Shown piece after piece: positions 8,638-18,208 of a stretch of 64,000 bases of DNA. This DNA is from Rhodobacter sp. Har01 (GTDB lineage: Bacteria; Pseudomonadota; Alphaproteobacteria; Rhodobacterales; Rhodobacteraceae), in the NCBI RefSeq assembly GCF_020564565.1, contig NZ_JAJCTD010000001.1, positions 124,001 to 188,000 of the forward strand, written 5' to 3'. A model generated the notes under the pieces. The model was given only the letters and a program-made list of their open reading frames with translations. It ran no database searches and had not been told where the DNA came from. Each line of letters starts with the position of its first letter. Within the stretch, counting starts at the first letter, position 1. Both the position numbers and the translations under genes were made by a program.

Positions 8638-9042
8638 CTAGATCTGGAACTCGGGATCGACCGGCACCTGCAGCGCATTGGCCAGGTGGTTGGTCTGCGC
8701 GGCCAGGCCGATGATCGCCAGCAATTCGGCGTGCTGCGCGTCGGTCATGCCCTTGGCGCGGGCGGCGGCGGTGTGGGAATGGACGCAGTAGGTGCAGGAA
8801 TTGGCGGTCGAAACGGCGATGTAGATCATCTCCTGCATCGCCGGTCCCAGCGCGGTGGGCGCCGCCATCACAGCCTTGAGCTGGGTCCAGACCCGCTCAA
8901 GCTGCTCGGGGTGGTTCGCCAGCGCGCGCCAGAAGTTGTTGACGAAATCCGATTTCCGGGTGCTGCGGATGTCAGCGAAGACGCGCGCAACCACCGGATG
9001 CGCGGCGGCCTCTTCGTCGGTCCAGATCTTCACGGTCGCCAT
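8638..9042 (-). CDS. AhpD-like carboxymuconolactone decarboxylase family protein
   Basis: A 134-residue protein of the CMD/AhpD fold. The start at 9042 is preceded by AGGAG six bases upstream. The redox motif NSCTYCVHSHTAAARAKGM (CxxC followed by His, residues about 86-104) is the peroxidase-type active site of AhpD-like proteins, and FWRALANHPEQLERVW is the usual helix before it. It probably acts as a small cytoplasmic thiol peroxidase or disulfide reductase, though many members have no known substrate. It begins 10 bases after the aminotransferase gene, so the two form an operon. It is the first intact gene to the right of the decayed island. Confidence 0.85.
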   Translation of the reverse strand: MATVKIWTDEEAAAHPVVARVFADIRSTRKSDFVNNFWRALANHPEQLERVWTQLKAVMAAPTALGPAMQEMIYIAVSTANSCTYCVHSHTAAARAKGMTDAQHAELLAIIGLAAQTNHLANALQVPVDPEFQI

Positions 9043-9052
9043 GGCATGCTCC

Positions 9053-9898
9053 TCAGGAATGCGCCCAGTCCCAATACAGGGCGCGGGCCTTGCGGGTGAT
9101 CGGGCCATAGGGCAGGTCGCGGCCCTCGAATCCGATGCAGGGCACCACCTTCGAGATGTTGCCGGTGGAAAAGATCTCGTCGGCCTGATGGAAGTCCTCG
9201 ACCGTCAGGGTGATCTCATGCACCGCCACGCCGGCGGCGCGCAACAGGCCGATCACCCGCTGCCGGGTGATGCCGTCCAGGAAGGTGCCGTTCGGGATGG
9301 GGGTGAAGACCTCGCCGCCGCGGACCAGAAAGACATTGGCGGTGGCCAGTTCCGCCACGTTGCCGTTGGCGTCGCAGACCAGCGCATTCATGTAGCCCCT
9401 GGCCTGCGCCTCGCGCACCATGCGGGCGTTGTTGGCGTAAAGCGCGGCCGCCTTGGCGTTGACCGGCATCACCTCCATGGTCGGGCGGCGGAACCGGCTG
9501 GTGGTCAGGCTAAAGCCCTTCGGCTCGGTCATCGGCATGGCCTCGAGGCACAGTGCAAAGTCGGTCGAGGCGGGGTCGGGGGGCAGCATGCCGGGGCCGC
9601 CCTCTTCGGCCCAGTACATCGGGCGGATATAGGCGTCGGTGCCGGGGGCGAACTTCGCCAGCCCCTCGCGCGTCAGCGCCTCGATGGCCTCGGCGGTCAG
9701 CGTCGGCTCCAGCAGCAAGGCCCTGGCCGAGGCGTTCACCCGCGCCGAATGCCGGTCCAGGTCGGGCGCCACGCCTTCGAACAGCCGCGCCCCGTCGAAC
9801 ACCAGGCTGCCCAGCCAGGTGCCGTGCGAGGCCGCACCCAGGATGCGCAGGTCGCCCTCGTGCCAGCGCCCGCGCCAGAACGTCCACATCTGTTTCAT
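9053..9898 (-). CDS. Class IV aminotransferase, branched-chain type
   Basis: A 281-residue fold-type IV PLP enzyme. The PLP lysine is in MPVNAKAAALYANNARMV (about residue 148), and GNVAELATANVFLVRGGEVF followed by FLDGITRQRVIGL are the usual phosphate- and cofactor-binding blocks of branched-chain and D-amino-acid aminotransferases. The length is close to IlvE/DAT proteins. It would transfer the amino group between branched-chain amino acids and 2-oxoglutarate. ADC lyase-like or D-amino-acid specificity cannot be excluded. It is upstream of the AhpD-like gene in the same operon. Confidence 0.8.
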   Translation of the reverse strand: MKQMWTFWRGRWHEGDLRILGAASHGTWLGSLVFDGARLFEGVAPDLDRHSARVNASARALLLEPTLTAEAIEALTREGLAKFAPGTDAYIRPMYWAEEGGPGMLPPDPASTDFALCLEAMPMTEPKGFSLTTSRFRRPTMEVMPVNAKAAALYANNARMVREAQARGYMNALVCDANGNVAELATANVFLVRGGEVFTPIPNGTFLDGITRQRVIGLLRAAGVAVHEITLTVEDFHQADEIFSTGNISKVVPCIGFEGRDLPYGPITRKARALYWDWAHS

Positions 9899-10152
9899 TG
9901 CCCGCCTCGCGATTGCACAGCGGCATACAGGACCATTTCCTCGCCCGGCTCAAGCGGGCATTGCGCGCAGATCCGGACGTGCCGGGCCAGCGACACGGGC
10001 TTGCGATCCGCCATCCCGCCGATCCTCGGCGCCGCCTGCCATGCGGGGTTGCCGCGCGCCACGGACCCTGGGTGGCCCGCCCCGGATCGCCGCCGCCCCG
10101 GCTATCCCTGGCGTCAGGCGTTTCCAGCCCGCCGACATCATCGAAGCGGTTC

Positions 10153-10228
10153 TGGTGGGCCCGGAGGGACTCGAACCCCCAACCAAGGCGTTATGAGCGC
10201 CCAGCTCTGACCATTGAGCTACAGGCCC
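10153..10228 (-). tRNA. tRNA-Ile2 (anticodon CAT, lysidine type)
   Basis: A full cloverleaf on the minus strand with encoded CCA. The acceptor is GGGCCTG pairing with CGGGCCC (one GU pair), the anticodon loop is CTCATAA, and the T-arm is GGGGGTTCGAGTCCCTC. The anticodon is CAT. The body resembles alphaproteobacterial tRNA-Ile2 rather than initiator or elongator tRNA-Met, so the wobble C is expected to be converted to lysidine by TilS and the tRNA to read AUA. An elongator tRNA-Met is the alternative. Confidence 0.92.
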
Positions 10229-10280
10229 ACGCTGCGCAACGGGTAGCAGATGCGGCCGAAGGGTCAAGCTGCGCGGCGCC

Positions 10281-11087
10281 TCACTGCGCCTGCCAGCCCG
10301 CTGCCACTTCGGGCTGGTGGAACACGAAGCGCTGTGCCGGGGCAAAGTGCTGCGCATTGCCCGGGGCCGCCCAGCGGGTGACGGTGACGGTGCCTGCCTG
10401 CCAGTCGATCACGTTGAAATCGTTCTCCTCGCCCCGCAGCCGGGTCGACAGCGTTGTGCCCGCCTGCACGCAGAGCATCCGCCGGCCATTCTCTTCGATG
10501 GCATAGGGTGCGGCCGCCCACTGGTGCAGGTGACCGCACAGCACGACATCGGCCCCCGCCGCGGCCAGCGCGACGGTGGCCGCCCGCGCGCCGGTCATCG
10601 CGGCCTTGCCGGATTGCGGCGGCTGGTCCAGCGGATGGTGCATCGCCACCACCTGCAACTGCCCCGGCCGCGCCGCCTTCAGCCGGGCACAAGCCCGCAC
10701 CAGCGAGGCCCGGCGCACCCTTCCCGCCTGCCAGACGAAGGGATCGGCGGTGTTCATCCCGATCACCTGCAGATCGGCGGTCTCGACCATCGGCTCCAGC
10801 TCCGGCCCGATCCAGCGCCGGAAGGCGGCAAACGGCCAGGCCAGCCGGGCGAGGGGGTTCCACAGCGGCAGGTCGTGGTTGCCCGGAATGCCGACGACCG
10901 CCCCCGGCAGGGCCGCGATCAGCCGCGCGGCGGCGGCATACTGGCCGCGCAGCGCCCGCTGCGTGAGGTCGCCCGAGATCACCGTGACCTGCGGCGCCAG
11001 ATCGCGCACCTGCGCCGCCAGCGCCGAGGCCAGACCCGGCCGGTCGCGGCCGAAATGCAGATCCGACAGGTGAACGATCCGGCCCAT
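10281..11087 (-). CDS. Metallophosphoesterase (calcineurin-like)
   Basis: A 268-residue cytoplasmic phosphoesterase with the complete motif set: SDLHFGR (DxH, residues about 8-14), SGDLTQ (GD), GIPGNHDLPLW (GNHD), AMHHPLD (H) and CGHLHQW (GHxH). Family members hydrolyse cyclic nucleotides, UDP-sugars or other phosphodiesters using a two-metal site; the substrate here is unknown. It starts 3 bases after the stop of the lipid-kinase-like gene, so the two are translated from one transcript. Confidence 0.85.
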   Translation of the reverse strand: MGRIVHLSDLHFGRDRPGLASALAAQVRDLAPQVTVISGDLTQRALRGQYAAAARLIAALPGAVVGIPGNHDLPLWNPLARLAWPFAAFRRWIGPELEPMVETADLQVIGMNTADPFVWQAGRVRRASLVRACARLKAARPGQLQVVAMHHPLDQPPQSGKAAMTGARAATVALAAAGADVVLCGHLHQWAAAPYAIEENGRRMLCVQAGTTLSTRLRGEENDFNVIDWQAGTVTVTRWAAPGNAQHFAPAQRFVFHQPEVAAGWQAQ

Positions 11088-11090
11088 CCG

Positions 11091-11987
11091 TCACGCCCCC
11101 CCGACCGGGACGATCACCTTCAGCGCCCCCGGCAGAACCCTGAAGCGAAACGGCGCCTGCATCTTCGCCCGCTCGCCGTCGCGGGCGATGGTGCGGCGCG
11201 GGGCGCGGGTCTCGATCACCATTTCCTCGCCGGCCTCCAGGGTGAAGTCGCGATAGGGCCGGGCGGTCCGCAGCGCCATCTTCAGGGCAAAGCCCAGCAC
11301 CTGCCAGCGCCGCACCTCGGGCGCGACGTAGATCGCCAGCTTGCCCTGGCGAATCAGGTCCACCCCTTCCAGCAACCCGTATTGCTCCAGCTGGTAGGCA
11401 TTCTGCGCGATAAAGACCATCGGGCTGCGCCAATGGTCGGTGCGGCCGTCCACCGTGATCCGCAGCCGGCTGGGCCGGTCGTAGCTGACCAGCGTCCGCA
11501 CCGCCGACCAATAGGCCGCCAGCCGCGACCGGCCCCAGCGCGCATAGGCCGCCTCGCGCCGCTCCAGCAGCGCCGGATACAGCCCCAGGCTGGCGTTGTT
11601 CAGGAACAGCCGCCCGTTCACCTCGGCCGCCGCCACCCGCTGGACCCGGCCCGCAGCCAATTGCCGCGCCGCCTGGGCCGGGTCGTTCGACAGCCCCAGG
11701 CTGCGGGCAAAGAAGTTGAAGGTGCCCAGCGGCAGGATGCCCATTACGGTTTCGCTTCCTGCCAGCGCCTCGGCCACGCCGCAGACCGTGCCGTCGCCGC
11801 CGGCCGCGATCACCGTGGCAAAGCCGTCGCGCGCGCCTCGGGCGGCGGCGACCACGTCGGCGCCCTTGGGCAGGATGCGCAGCTCTGGCGCGATCCCGGC
11901 TGCCAGCAAAGGCGCCACCAGCCGCTCGACCCCGCCCTCCTGCTTGCCCGATCCCGCATTGGCCAAAAGGCAGACCGGACCCTGCAT
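11091..11987 (-). CDS. Diacylglycerol kinase-like lipid kinase (YegS/DgkB family)
   Basis: A 298-residue protein with the DAGK catalytic domain: [11 protein letters not shown] at the start, [16 protein letters not shown] (the GGDGT nucleotide-binding loop), [15 protein letters not shown], and the second subdomain up to the C-terminus. The start at 11987 (MQGPVCLL) is chosen because family homology begins there. It probably phosphorylates diacylglycerol or another lipid at the inner membrane face. It is followed by the phosphoesterase in the same operon and is divergent from purM. Confidence 0.85.
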   Translation of the reverse strand: MQGPVCLLANAGSGKQEGGVERLVAPLLAAGIAPELRILPKGADVVAAARGARDGFATVIAAGGDGTVCGVAEALAGSETVMGILPLGTFNFFARSLGLSNDPAQAARQLAAGRVQRVAAAEVNGRLFLNNASLGLYPALLERREAAYARWGRSRLAAYWSAVRTLVSYDRPSRLRITVDGRTDHWRSPMVFIAQNAYQLEQYGLLEGVDLIRQGKLAIYVAPEVRRWQVLGFALKMALRTARPYRDFTLEAGEEMVIETRAPRRTIARDGERAKMQAPFRFRVLPGALKVIVPVGGA

Positions 11988-12114
11988 CACATCCCCCGCA
12001 TGTTGCCGCACAAACGATACGCGCGAAGGCCGGTTCCGGTTTCCCGCTTTGTTGCGCCTTGGCGTCAAACCGCGTAAGGGGGCGTCGAACGGCAAGGCCA
12101 GAGGAGCGGGCGGA

Positions 12115-13161
12115 ATGAGCAAGGGGCACAACGGGCTGACCTACGCCGACGCCGGCGTGGACATCGATGCCGGAAACCGCCTGGTCGACCGCATCAAGCC
12201 TGCCGCCAAGGCCACCAACCGGCCCGGCACCATGGGCGGGCTGGGCGGGTTTGGCGCGCTCTTCGACCTCAAGGCGGCGGGCTATCAGGACCCGGTGCTG
12301 GTGGCGGCGACCGACGGCGTCGGCACCAAGCTGCGCATCGCCATCGACACCGGCAATGTCGATACCATCGGCATCGACCTGGTGGCGATGTGCGTCAACG
12401 ATCTGGTCTGCCAGGGCGCCGAGCCTTTGTTCTTTCTGGACTATTTCGCAACCGGCAAGCTTGAGGTGGACCAGGCGGCCCGCATCATCGAAGGCATCGC
12501 GAAAGGCTGTGCCGAAAGCGGCTGCGCCCTGATCGGCGGCGAGACGGCCGAGATGCCGGGCATGTACCACAAGGGCGATTTCGACCTGGCCGGCTTTGCC
12601 GTGGGCGCGATGGAGCGCGGCTGCGACCTGCCGCGCGAGGTGGGGGCCGGCGACGTGCTTCTCGGCCTGGCTTCCAGCGGCGTGCATTCCAACGGCTACA
12701 GCTTCGTGCGCAAGGTGGTGGAGCTTTCGGGCTTGGACTGGGACGCGCCCTCGCCCTTCTGCGAAGGCACCTTGGGCGAGGCGCTGCTGGCGCCGACGCG
12801 CCTCTATGTGAAACAGGCGCTGGCGGCGGTCCGCGCCGGCGGCGTGCATGGCCTGGCCCACATCACCGGCGGCGGCCTGACCGAGAACCCGCCCCGCGTG
12901 CTGCCCGAAGGGTTGGCCTGCGAGATCGACCTGTCGTCCTGGGCCTTGCCGCCGGTGTTCCGCTGGCTGGCGAGTACCGCGAACATGGCCGAGGCAGAGT
13001 TGCTCAAGACCTTCAACTGCGGCATCGGCCTGATCCTGGTGGTTGCCGAGGACCGCGCCGAGGCGCTGGCGGAAACCCTGCGCTCGGTGGGCGAGACCGT
13101 CACCCCCATCGGCCGCGTCGTGTCGGGGCAGGGGGTCGTCTACAAGGGCCGCCTGCTGTGA
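12115..13161 (+). CDS. purM: Phosphoribosylformylglycinamidine cyclo-ligase
   Basis: A 348-residue AIR synthetase that closes the imidazole ring of purines (FGAM + ATP to AIR). Family blocks are present in order: [14 protein letters not shown], the glycine-rich [46 protein letters not shown] and [10 protein letters not shown]. The ATG at 12115 follows GAGGAG by 9 bases. The stop overlaps the purN start in GTGA, the classical coupling of these two steps. Confidence 0.97.
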   Translation: MSKGHNGLTYADAGVDIDAGNRLVDRIKPAAKATNRPGTMGGLGGFGALFDLKAAGYQDPVLVAATDGVGTKLRIAIDTGNVDTIGIDLVAMCVNDLVCQGAEPLFFLDYFATGKLEVDQAARIIEGIAKGCAESGCALIGGETAEMPGMYHKGDFDLAGFAVGAMERGCDLPREVGAGDVLLGLASSGVHSNGYSFVRKVVELSGLDWDAPSPFCEGTLGEALLAPTRLYVKQALAAVRAGGVHGLAHITGGGLTENPPRVLPEGLACEIDLSSWALPPVFRWLASTANMAEAELLKTFNCGIGLILVVAEDRAEALAETLRSVGETVTPIGRVVSGQGVVYKGRLL

Positions 13162-13760
13162 CCGCAGCGCCCCGGCGCGTCGCGATCCTGATCTCGGGCG
13201 GCGGGTCGAACATGCTGCGCCTGGTGGAAAGCATGGTGGGCGACCACCCGGCCCGGCCAGTGCTGGTGCTGTCGAACGACCCCGCGGCGACGGGCCTTGA
13301 GAAGGCGCGCGCCCTGGGCGTGCCGACCGCCGCCGTCGACCACCGTCCCTTCGCCGGCGACCGCGCGGCGTTCGAGGCGGCACTGCTGCAACCGCTTCTG
13401 GCCGCGCGCCCCGATATCGTCTGCCTTGCCGGCTTCATGCGGGTGCTGACGCCCGATTTCGTGGCGCGCTTTGCGGGCCGCATGCTGAACATCCACCCCT
13501 CGCTCTTGCCGAAATACCCCGGCCTGCACACCCACCAGCGCGCGCTGGACGCCGGCGACGCGGAAGCGGGCTGCACCGTGCATGAGGTGACCGCCGACCT
13601 GGATGCCGGCCCGGCCTTGGGCCAGGCCCGCGTGCCCGTGCTGCCCGGCGACTCCGCCGACAGCCTGTCCGCCCGGGTGCTGGCGATGGAACACCGGCTT
13701 TACCCCGCCGTCCTGCGCCGCTTTGCGGCCGGGGACCGCACCCCCGTCTCTCTGCCCTGA
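13158..13760 (+). CDS. purN: Phosphoribosylglycinamide formyltransferase
   Basis: A 200-residue GAR transformylase that uses 10-formyl-tetrahydrofolate. It has [13 protein letters not shown] at the N-terminus, the active-site [15 protein letters not shown] (catalytic Asn and His) and [15 protein letters not shown] (catalytic Asp). The GTG start lies inside the purM stop (GTGA overlap). A 22-base palindrome lies 43 bases downstream and may end the transcript. Confidence 0.96.
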   Translation: MTAAPRRVAILISGGGSNMLRLVESMVGDHPARPVLVLSNDPAATGLEKARALGVPTAAVDHRPFAGDRAAFEAALLQPLLAARPDIVCLAGFMRVLTPDFVARFAGRMLNIHPSLLPKYPGLHTHQRALDAGDAEAGCTVHEVTADLDAGPALGQARVPVLPGDSADSLSARVLAMEHRLYPAVLRRFAAGDRTPVSLP

Positions 13761-13802
13761 GCCATCCGCCGGGAGCCGGAATCCGAAGTCGAATTCCGTC
13801 CC

Positions 13803-13824
13803 CGATTTCCGGCTTCGGAAATCG
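13803..13824. repeat. Extragenic palindrome CGATTTCCG type
   Basis: Perfect 9-bp arms CGATTTCCG and CGGAAATCG around GCTT. The same arm recurs at 25931-25950. It probably forms a terminator or 3'-end hairpin for purMN. Confidence 0.6.
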
Positions 13825-13942
13825 GCTCGCCGCCCGGCCGGCGCGCTTCCGCCCGGAAACGCCGCTTTTCTTTCACCGCGACCCGTCCTATAGCGGGTCC
13901 TGACCTGCGGGATGCCCCCGCGACCTGCGACAAGGACGGCCC

Positions 13943-15100
13943 ATGCGCACGATCACCACGACCGAGGACCTCGCCACCTTCTGCGAGGCCGCAAAGGCCG
14001 AACCCTACGTCACCATCGACACCGAATTCCTGCGCGAACGCACCTACTGGTCGAAGCTGTGCCTTCTGCAGATGGCGCTGCCCGGCAAGGACGGCGACGC
14101 GGTGCTGGTCGATCCGATCGACGGCGACGCGATGAGCCTTGAGCCGCTCTACGACCTCTTCCGCCACGAGGCGACCGTGAAGGTCTTCCATGCCGCCCGG
14201 CAGGACCTGGAAATCTTCTTCGTCGAGGGCGGGGTCTTCCCCAGGCCCCTGTTCGACACCCAGATCGCCGCCATGGTCTGCGGCTTCGGCGAACAGGTCG
14301 GCTATGAGACCCTGGTGAAGAAAATCGCCAAGGCCGGCCTCGACAAGACCTCGCGCTTCACCGACTGGTCGCGCCGGCCGCTGTCCGAGGCGCAGAAGGA
14401 CTATGCCATCGCCGACGTGACGCACCTGCGGGTGATCTACGAATGGCTGGCGGGCCAGCTCAAGAAGAACGGCCGCGGTCCCTGGGTCGAAGAGGAGCTT
14501 TCCATCCTCACCGACCCGGCCACCTACACCGTCCACCCCGAAGAGGCCTGGCAGCGCATCAAGACCCGCACCTCCTCGGGGCGGTTCCTGGCCATCGTCA
14601 AGGAACTGGCGCGCTTCCGCGAAAGCTATGCCCAAGGCCAGAACGTGCCGCGTTCGCGCGTGATGAAGGACGATGCGCTTCTGGAACTGGCCTCGACCCG
14701 GCCGCAAAGCATGGAGGAACTCGGCCGCTCGCGGCTCCTCTTGCGCGAAGGCCGCAAGCCCGAGATCGCCGAGGGCATCCTGGCCGCGGTGAAGCGCGGC
14801 CTCGAGATGCGCCCCGAGGACATGCCCAAGGTCGAAGCGAACGGCGACGCGCCGCAGGTGAACGGCGCGCTGGCCGACCTTCTGCGCGTGCTCCTCAAGG
14901 CCAAGGCCGAGATGCTGGGCGTGGCCCCCCGGCTGATCGCCTCCTCTGCCGACCTCGACAGCATCGCCGCCGGCGGGCGCGAGGTCGACGCCTTGCACGG
15001 CTGGCGCCGCGAAGCCTTCGGCGAAGATGCCCTGCGCCTGTGCAAGGGCGAAATCGCGCTCTCGGCCAAGGGCACCGAGGTCCGCGTCGTCGCGCTCTGA
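13943..15100 (+). CDS. rnd: Ribonuclease D
   Basis: A 385-residue 3'-5' exoribonuclease for tRNA and other stable RNA processing. The DEDD catalytic residues are visible: TIDTEFLRE (Exo I, residues about 18-26), FHAARQDLEIF (Exo II) and DYAIADVTHLRVIYEWL (Exo III, with Tyr as in the DEDDy class). An HRDC-like helical domain follows (residues about 205-285). The length is normal. It is transcribed alone, between purN and a large inverted repeat. Confidence 0.95.
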   Translation: MRTITTTEDLATFCEAAKAEPYVTIDTEFLRERTYWSKLCLLQMALPGKDGDAVLVDPIDGDAMSLEPLYDLFRHEATVKVFHAARQDLEIFFVEGGVFPRPLFDTQIAAMVCGFGEQVGYETLVKKIAKAGLDKTSRFTDWSRRPLSEAQKDYAIADVTHLRVIYEWLAGQLKKNGRGPWVEEELSILTDPATYTVHPEEAWQRIKTRTSSGRFLAIVKELARFRESYAQGQNVPRSRVMKDDALLELASTRPQSMEELGRSRLLLREGRKPEIAEGILAAVKRGLEMRPEDMPKVEANGDAPQVNGALADLLRVLLKAKAEMLGVAPRLIASSADLDSIAAGGREVDALHGWRREAFGEDALRLCKGEIALSAKGTEVRVVAL

Positions 15101-15216
15101 CCGACGGGTTTCAGACCGACCGGCGGCAGATCTTTCGTCTCGCCCCCATCTCGCCCCCATCTCGCCTCTGCCGCGCGATGGCGCGCGTCACCCGGTGCGG
15201 CCCTTGCGCTCCGCGC

Positions 15217-15274
15217 GGGGGGTATTTGAGCCAAGATGAAACGGCATGCCTTCATCTTGGCATAAATACCCCGG
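15217..15274. repeat. Inverted pair of GGGGTATTT/CCAAGATGAA elements
   Basis: Two 22-base arms at 15219-15240 and 15251-15272 face each other across ACGGCATGCC. Each arm is GGGGTATTT, three variable bases, CCAAGATGAA. Folded, they give 9-bp and 10-bp stems separated by a small internal loop. The element lies between convergent rnd and a lipoprotein gene and probably terminates both. Related copies lie near 18160, 23570 and 43950. Confidence 0.8.
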
Positions 15275-15369
15275 GGGGTTTGGGGGGCTGGCCCCCCATC
15301 TGCCCAAGAAGGTGCGAAGACGACGACAAGACAAGAGGCCCGCGGCGCCCTCCGCGCCGGTCCGCTGGA

Positions 15370-15837
15370 TCAGCGGCGGGCGGCGCGGGCGTTGGCGGCG
15401 CCTTGCACGACGATCTCGCGCACCGGATCGAGGACGATGTTCGACAGGTGGATCGCCGCGGTCACCTCGCGCGATTGCGGGGTGTTGATGTCGGTCCGCT
15501 CGATCGGCGGAAAGATGCGGAACTCCAGCACCAGCACGCCGTCCTCGGTCAGCGGCTGCTCGACCAGCTCGGCCTGCCACCAGCCCTGCGTCGGCGTCCG
15601 CCCGGTCGCCCGCACGATCGCCCCGGTGGGGATCTGCTCCACCGTCATCGACACCACCTCGGCCACCAGGTCGCGGGTGTCCTTCGGCCGTACCGGCAGC
15701 GCCACCGTCTCGCGCTCGCGCGACCGGCCGAACCAGTTGAACGGGTTGAGCTTGCTGTCCCGGACCCTCGCGCAGCCGGCCAGGCCCAGCGCAAGCGACG
15801 ACAGCACGACGGTGCGGCGGTTCATGAACGTCTCCAT
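15370..15837 (-). CDS. Predicted lipoprotein of unknown function
   Basis: A 155-residue protein with a lipoprotein signal: RRTVVLSSLALGLAGC, lipobox LAGC with the modified Cys at about residue 22. It is expected to be anchored to the outer membrane facing the periplasm. A spacer with KLNPFNWFGRSRE follows, then a beta-rich domain (VRATGRTPTQGWWQAELV, VLEFRIFPP). Two starts are possible, 15837 or 15825 (MNRRTV); both have a purine-rich stretch upstream. I do not recognise the domain. Confidence 0.75.
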   Translation of the reverse strand: METFMNRRTVVLSSLALGLAGCARVRDSKLNPFNWFGRSRERETVALPVRPKDTRDLVAEVVSMTVEQIPTGAIVRATGRTPTQGWWQAELVEQPLTEDGVLVLEFRIFPPIERTDINTPQSREVTAAIHLSNIVLDPVREIVVQGAANARAARR

Positions 15838-15945
15838 CTTCTCCCTCTGGCTAGCGCATGCCGCGCGGCTTGAAAAGCGCCCCTTTTTACCGGGGCTGGA
15901 CCTTGCCCGCCCGCAACGCTACCTGAAAGCAGCAAGGAGACGCCC

Positions 15946-16356
15946 ATGGCCACCGCCGCCTTCGAAGACATCGCCGAGACGCTGGAATTCCTCGACGACT
16001 GGGAGGACCGATACCGTCACGTCATCGAACTGGGCCGCGCCATGCCGCCGATGGACCCCAGCTTCCACGTTCCCGCCTACAAGGTCGATGGCTGCGCCAG
16101 CCAGGTCTGGCTGCGCCCCGTCCTGGCCGAGGGTCGCTTCGACTTTCAGGGCGACAGCGACGCGCTGATCGTGCGCGGCCTGATCGCCATCCTGCATGCG
16201 CTTTACTCCGGCCTGCCGGTCGCCCAGGTGCCGGGCATCGACGCCGCTGCCGAACTTGGCCGGCTGGGCCTGAACGACCATCTTTCGGCGCAACGCTCGA
16301 ACGGGCTGCGCGCCATGATCGAACGCATCCGCAAGGTCGCCGCCGAGGCCGCCTAA
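15946..16356 (+). CDS. sufE: SufE-family sulfur acceptor
   Basis: A 136-residue sulfur-transfer protein. The motif VDGCASQVWL (residues about 47-56) holds the Cys that takes persulfide sulfur from a SufS-type desulfurase for Fe-S assembly. Upstream, YRHVIELGRAMPPMDP is typical of the fold. The stop overlaps by four bases with the stop of the convergent aminopeptidase gene. No desulfurase gene is adjacent. Confidence 0.93.
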   Translation: MATAAFEDIAETLEFLDDWEDRYRHVIELGRAMPPMDPSFHVPAYKVDGCASQVWLRPVLAEGRFDFQGDSDALIVRGLIAILHALYSGLPVAQVPGIDAAAELGRLGLNDHLSAQRSNGLRAMIERIRKVAAEAA

Positions 16357-18149
16357 AGCGGCGCGCAGGCGGCCTCAAGCCAGGCCCGCGCCGGGGCCGA
16401 GACCCTTTGGCCAAGCTTCGCCCGGACCTCGGCCTGATAGCCGTCCAGCCAGGCCCGCTCCTCCGGCGACAGCATCGCCGCCACCACCAGCCGGCGGTCG
16501 AACGGCACCCAGGTCAGGGTTTCGAAGCACAACTGCTTGCGCTGTGCATCCGCGCCCGGGGTGGCCTCCTGCACCACGATCAGGTTCTCCAGCCGGATGC
16601 CGAACGCGCCCTCGCGGTAATACCCCGGCTCGTTCGACAGGATCATCCCCGGCTCCAACGTCACCTCCGAGATTCGGCTCAGCCGCTGCGGGCCTTCGTG
16701 GACGCTGAGGAACGCGCCCACGCCATGCCCCGTGCCATGGTCGAAATCCCGGCCCGAGACCCACAGCGGATAGCGCGCCAGGGGGTCGAGGTCGCGCCCG
16801 GCCAGCCCGACCGGCCAGCGCACCCGGGAAATCGCGATCAGCCCCTGCAGCACCCGGGTGTAGCAGTCGCGCGCCTCGTCCCCCGGGGTGCCCATCGCCA
16901 CGGTGCGGGTGATGTCGGTGGTGCCGTCCAGATACTGCGCGCCCGAATCGACCAGCAGCAGATCGTCCCGGCCGACCCGGCGGCTGGTCTCCTCGGTCAC
17001 CCGATAGTGCATGATCGCGCCATGCGGCCCGGCCCCGCAGATGGTGTCGAAACTGATGTCATGCAGCGCATTGGTCGCCCGGCGGTACCCCTCCAAGGCC
17101 CGCACGACCGAGATTTCCGTCAGGCTTTCCGGGTCCTGCGCGTCCAGCCAGCACAGGAATTCCACCATTGCAGCCCCGTCGCGCAGATGTGCCTCGCGCA
17201 TCCCCTGCACCTCGGCCGCCGTCTTGCGCGCCTTGGGCAAGCGGCAGGGATCGTCGCCCCAGGCGACCTCGACGCCCGCCTCGGCCAGTTCCTGCGACAC
17301 CGCCAGCGGCGCGGTCATCCTGTCCACCCGCACCGGCCCCTGCAGGGTATGCAGCGCCGGCACAAAGGCCGAAGGCGGCCGCAGCGTCACCTGCGGCCCC
17401 AGGTGGGCGCGGGTCGCTGCGTCGAACTTGGCCGCTTCGGCGAACAGCGTCACCCGCGCGTCGTCGTGCAGAATGGCATGACCATGCAGGATCGGGTTGC
17501 GCGGCACATCTGCGCCGCGGACGTTCAACAACCAGCAAACGGAGTCCGGCAAGGTGATCACCGCCGCCCGCTGCCCCGCCGCCCGCAGCCCCTCGGCCAG
17601 CCGCGCCCGCTTGTCGGTGCTCGACTCGCCCGCCAGCGCGTCGGGGTGCGCGAAGGCCAGTCCCAGCGGTGGCGCCGGCTGATCCGGCCAGATCAGATCG
17701 ACGAAATTCTTTTCTGGGCGAAGGGATACGCCCGACCCTTCAAGCGCCGCCTCAAGCTTGGAAATCTCGTCGGCGGTGTGCAGCCAGGGGTCGAAACCGA
17801 CCACGCCCGCCGCCAGATTCTCCAGCATCCAGGGCCCCGGCTTCACCTCGGGCCAGGGCACCGGGCTATAGGCTGCCAGATCCACCTGCGCCTTCACCTG
17901 CGTCCGGTAGCGCCCGTCGATGAAAACGCCCGCCACCGCCGGCAAGACCACGCAGAACCCGGCCGAGCCGGTGAACCCGGTCAGCCACTGCAACCGCTCG
18001 TCGCGCGCCGCGACATATTCGCCCTGATGCACATCGGCCCGCGGCACGATGAACCCCGCCAGCCCCTCAACCGCCAGCGCTGCCCGCAGGTCCGCCAAGC
18101 GTGACGGCCCCTGTTCCGGCGAAGCATGGCTCTCGAAACTCTGGAACAT
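16353..18149 (-). CDS. Xaa-Pro aminopeptidase (M24B)
   Basis: A 598-residue cytosolic proline aminopeptidase of the long three-domain type. The creatinase-like N-terminal domains carry ITLPDSVCWLLNVRGADV. The dinuclear metal ligands of the pita-bread domain are all present: LLVDSGAQYLDGTTDITRT (two Asp), DHGTGHGVGAFLSVHEGP (His), SNEPGYYREGAFGIRLEN (two Glu). The start at 18149 is preferred because the ATG 15 bases upstream sits inside a repeat. It converges on sufE. Confidence 0.92.
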   Translation of the reverse strand: MFQSFESHASPEQGPSRLADLRAALAVEGLAGFIVPRADVHQGEYVAARDERLQWLTGFTGSAGFCVVLPAVAGVFIDGRYRTQVKAQVDLAAYSPVPWPEVKPGPWMLENLAAGVVGFDPWLHTADEISKLEAALEGSGVSLRPEKNFVDLIWPDQPAPPLGLAFAHPDALAGESSTDKRARLAEGLRAAGQRAAVITLPDSVCWLLNVRGADVPRNPILHGHAILHDDARVTLFAEAAKFDAATRAHLGPQVTLRPPSAFVPALHTLQGPVRVDRMTAPLAVSQELAEAGVEVAWGDDPCRLPKARKTAAEVQGMREAHLRDGAAMVEFLCWLDAQDPESLTEISVVRALEGYRRATNALHDISFDTICGAGPHGAIMHYRVTEETSRRVGRDDLLLVDSGAQYLDGTTDITRTVAMGTPGDEARDCYTRVLQGLIAISRVRWPVGLAGRDLDPLARYPLWVSGRDFDHGTGHGVGAFLSVHEGPQRLSRISEVTLEPGMILSNEPGYYREGAFGIRLENLIVVQEATPGADAQRKQLCFETLTWVPFDRRLVVAAMLSPEERAWLDGYQAEVRAKLGQRVSAPARAWLEAACAPL

Positions 18150-18159
18150 CCGCCGCCTC

Positions 18160-18205
18160 TTCATCTTGGTGAAAATACCCCGGGGGTCCGGGGGCTGGCC
18201 CCCGG
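18160..18205. repeat. Single TTCATCTTGG/AAATACCCC element with GC hairpin
   Basis: One arm of the family element (TTCATCTTGG, variable bases, AAATACCCC), followed by a GGGGG..CCCCC hairpin. It sits between cobT and the aminopeptidase gene, and its CAT supplies a false upstream start for the latter. Confidence 0.7.
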
Positions 18206-18208
18206 CCT

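Noticed and set aside
10153..10228. tRNA-Met assignment from the CAT anticodon
   Set aside because: The acceptor and T-arm fit alphaproteobacterial tRNA-Ile2 better; the Met alternative is kept only as a note.
10264..13383. Minus-strand open frame of over 1000 codons
   Set aside because: It runs antisense through purM and purN and out of frame through two real genes; it is low-complexity Arg/Gly/Pro sequence caused by high GC.
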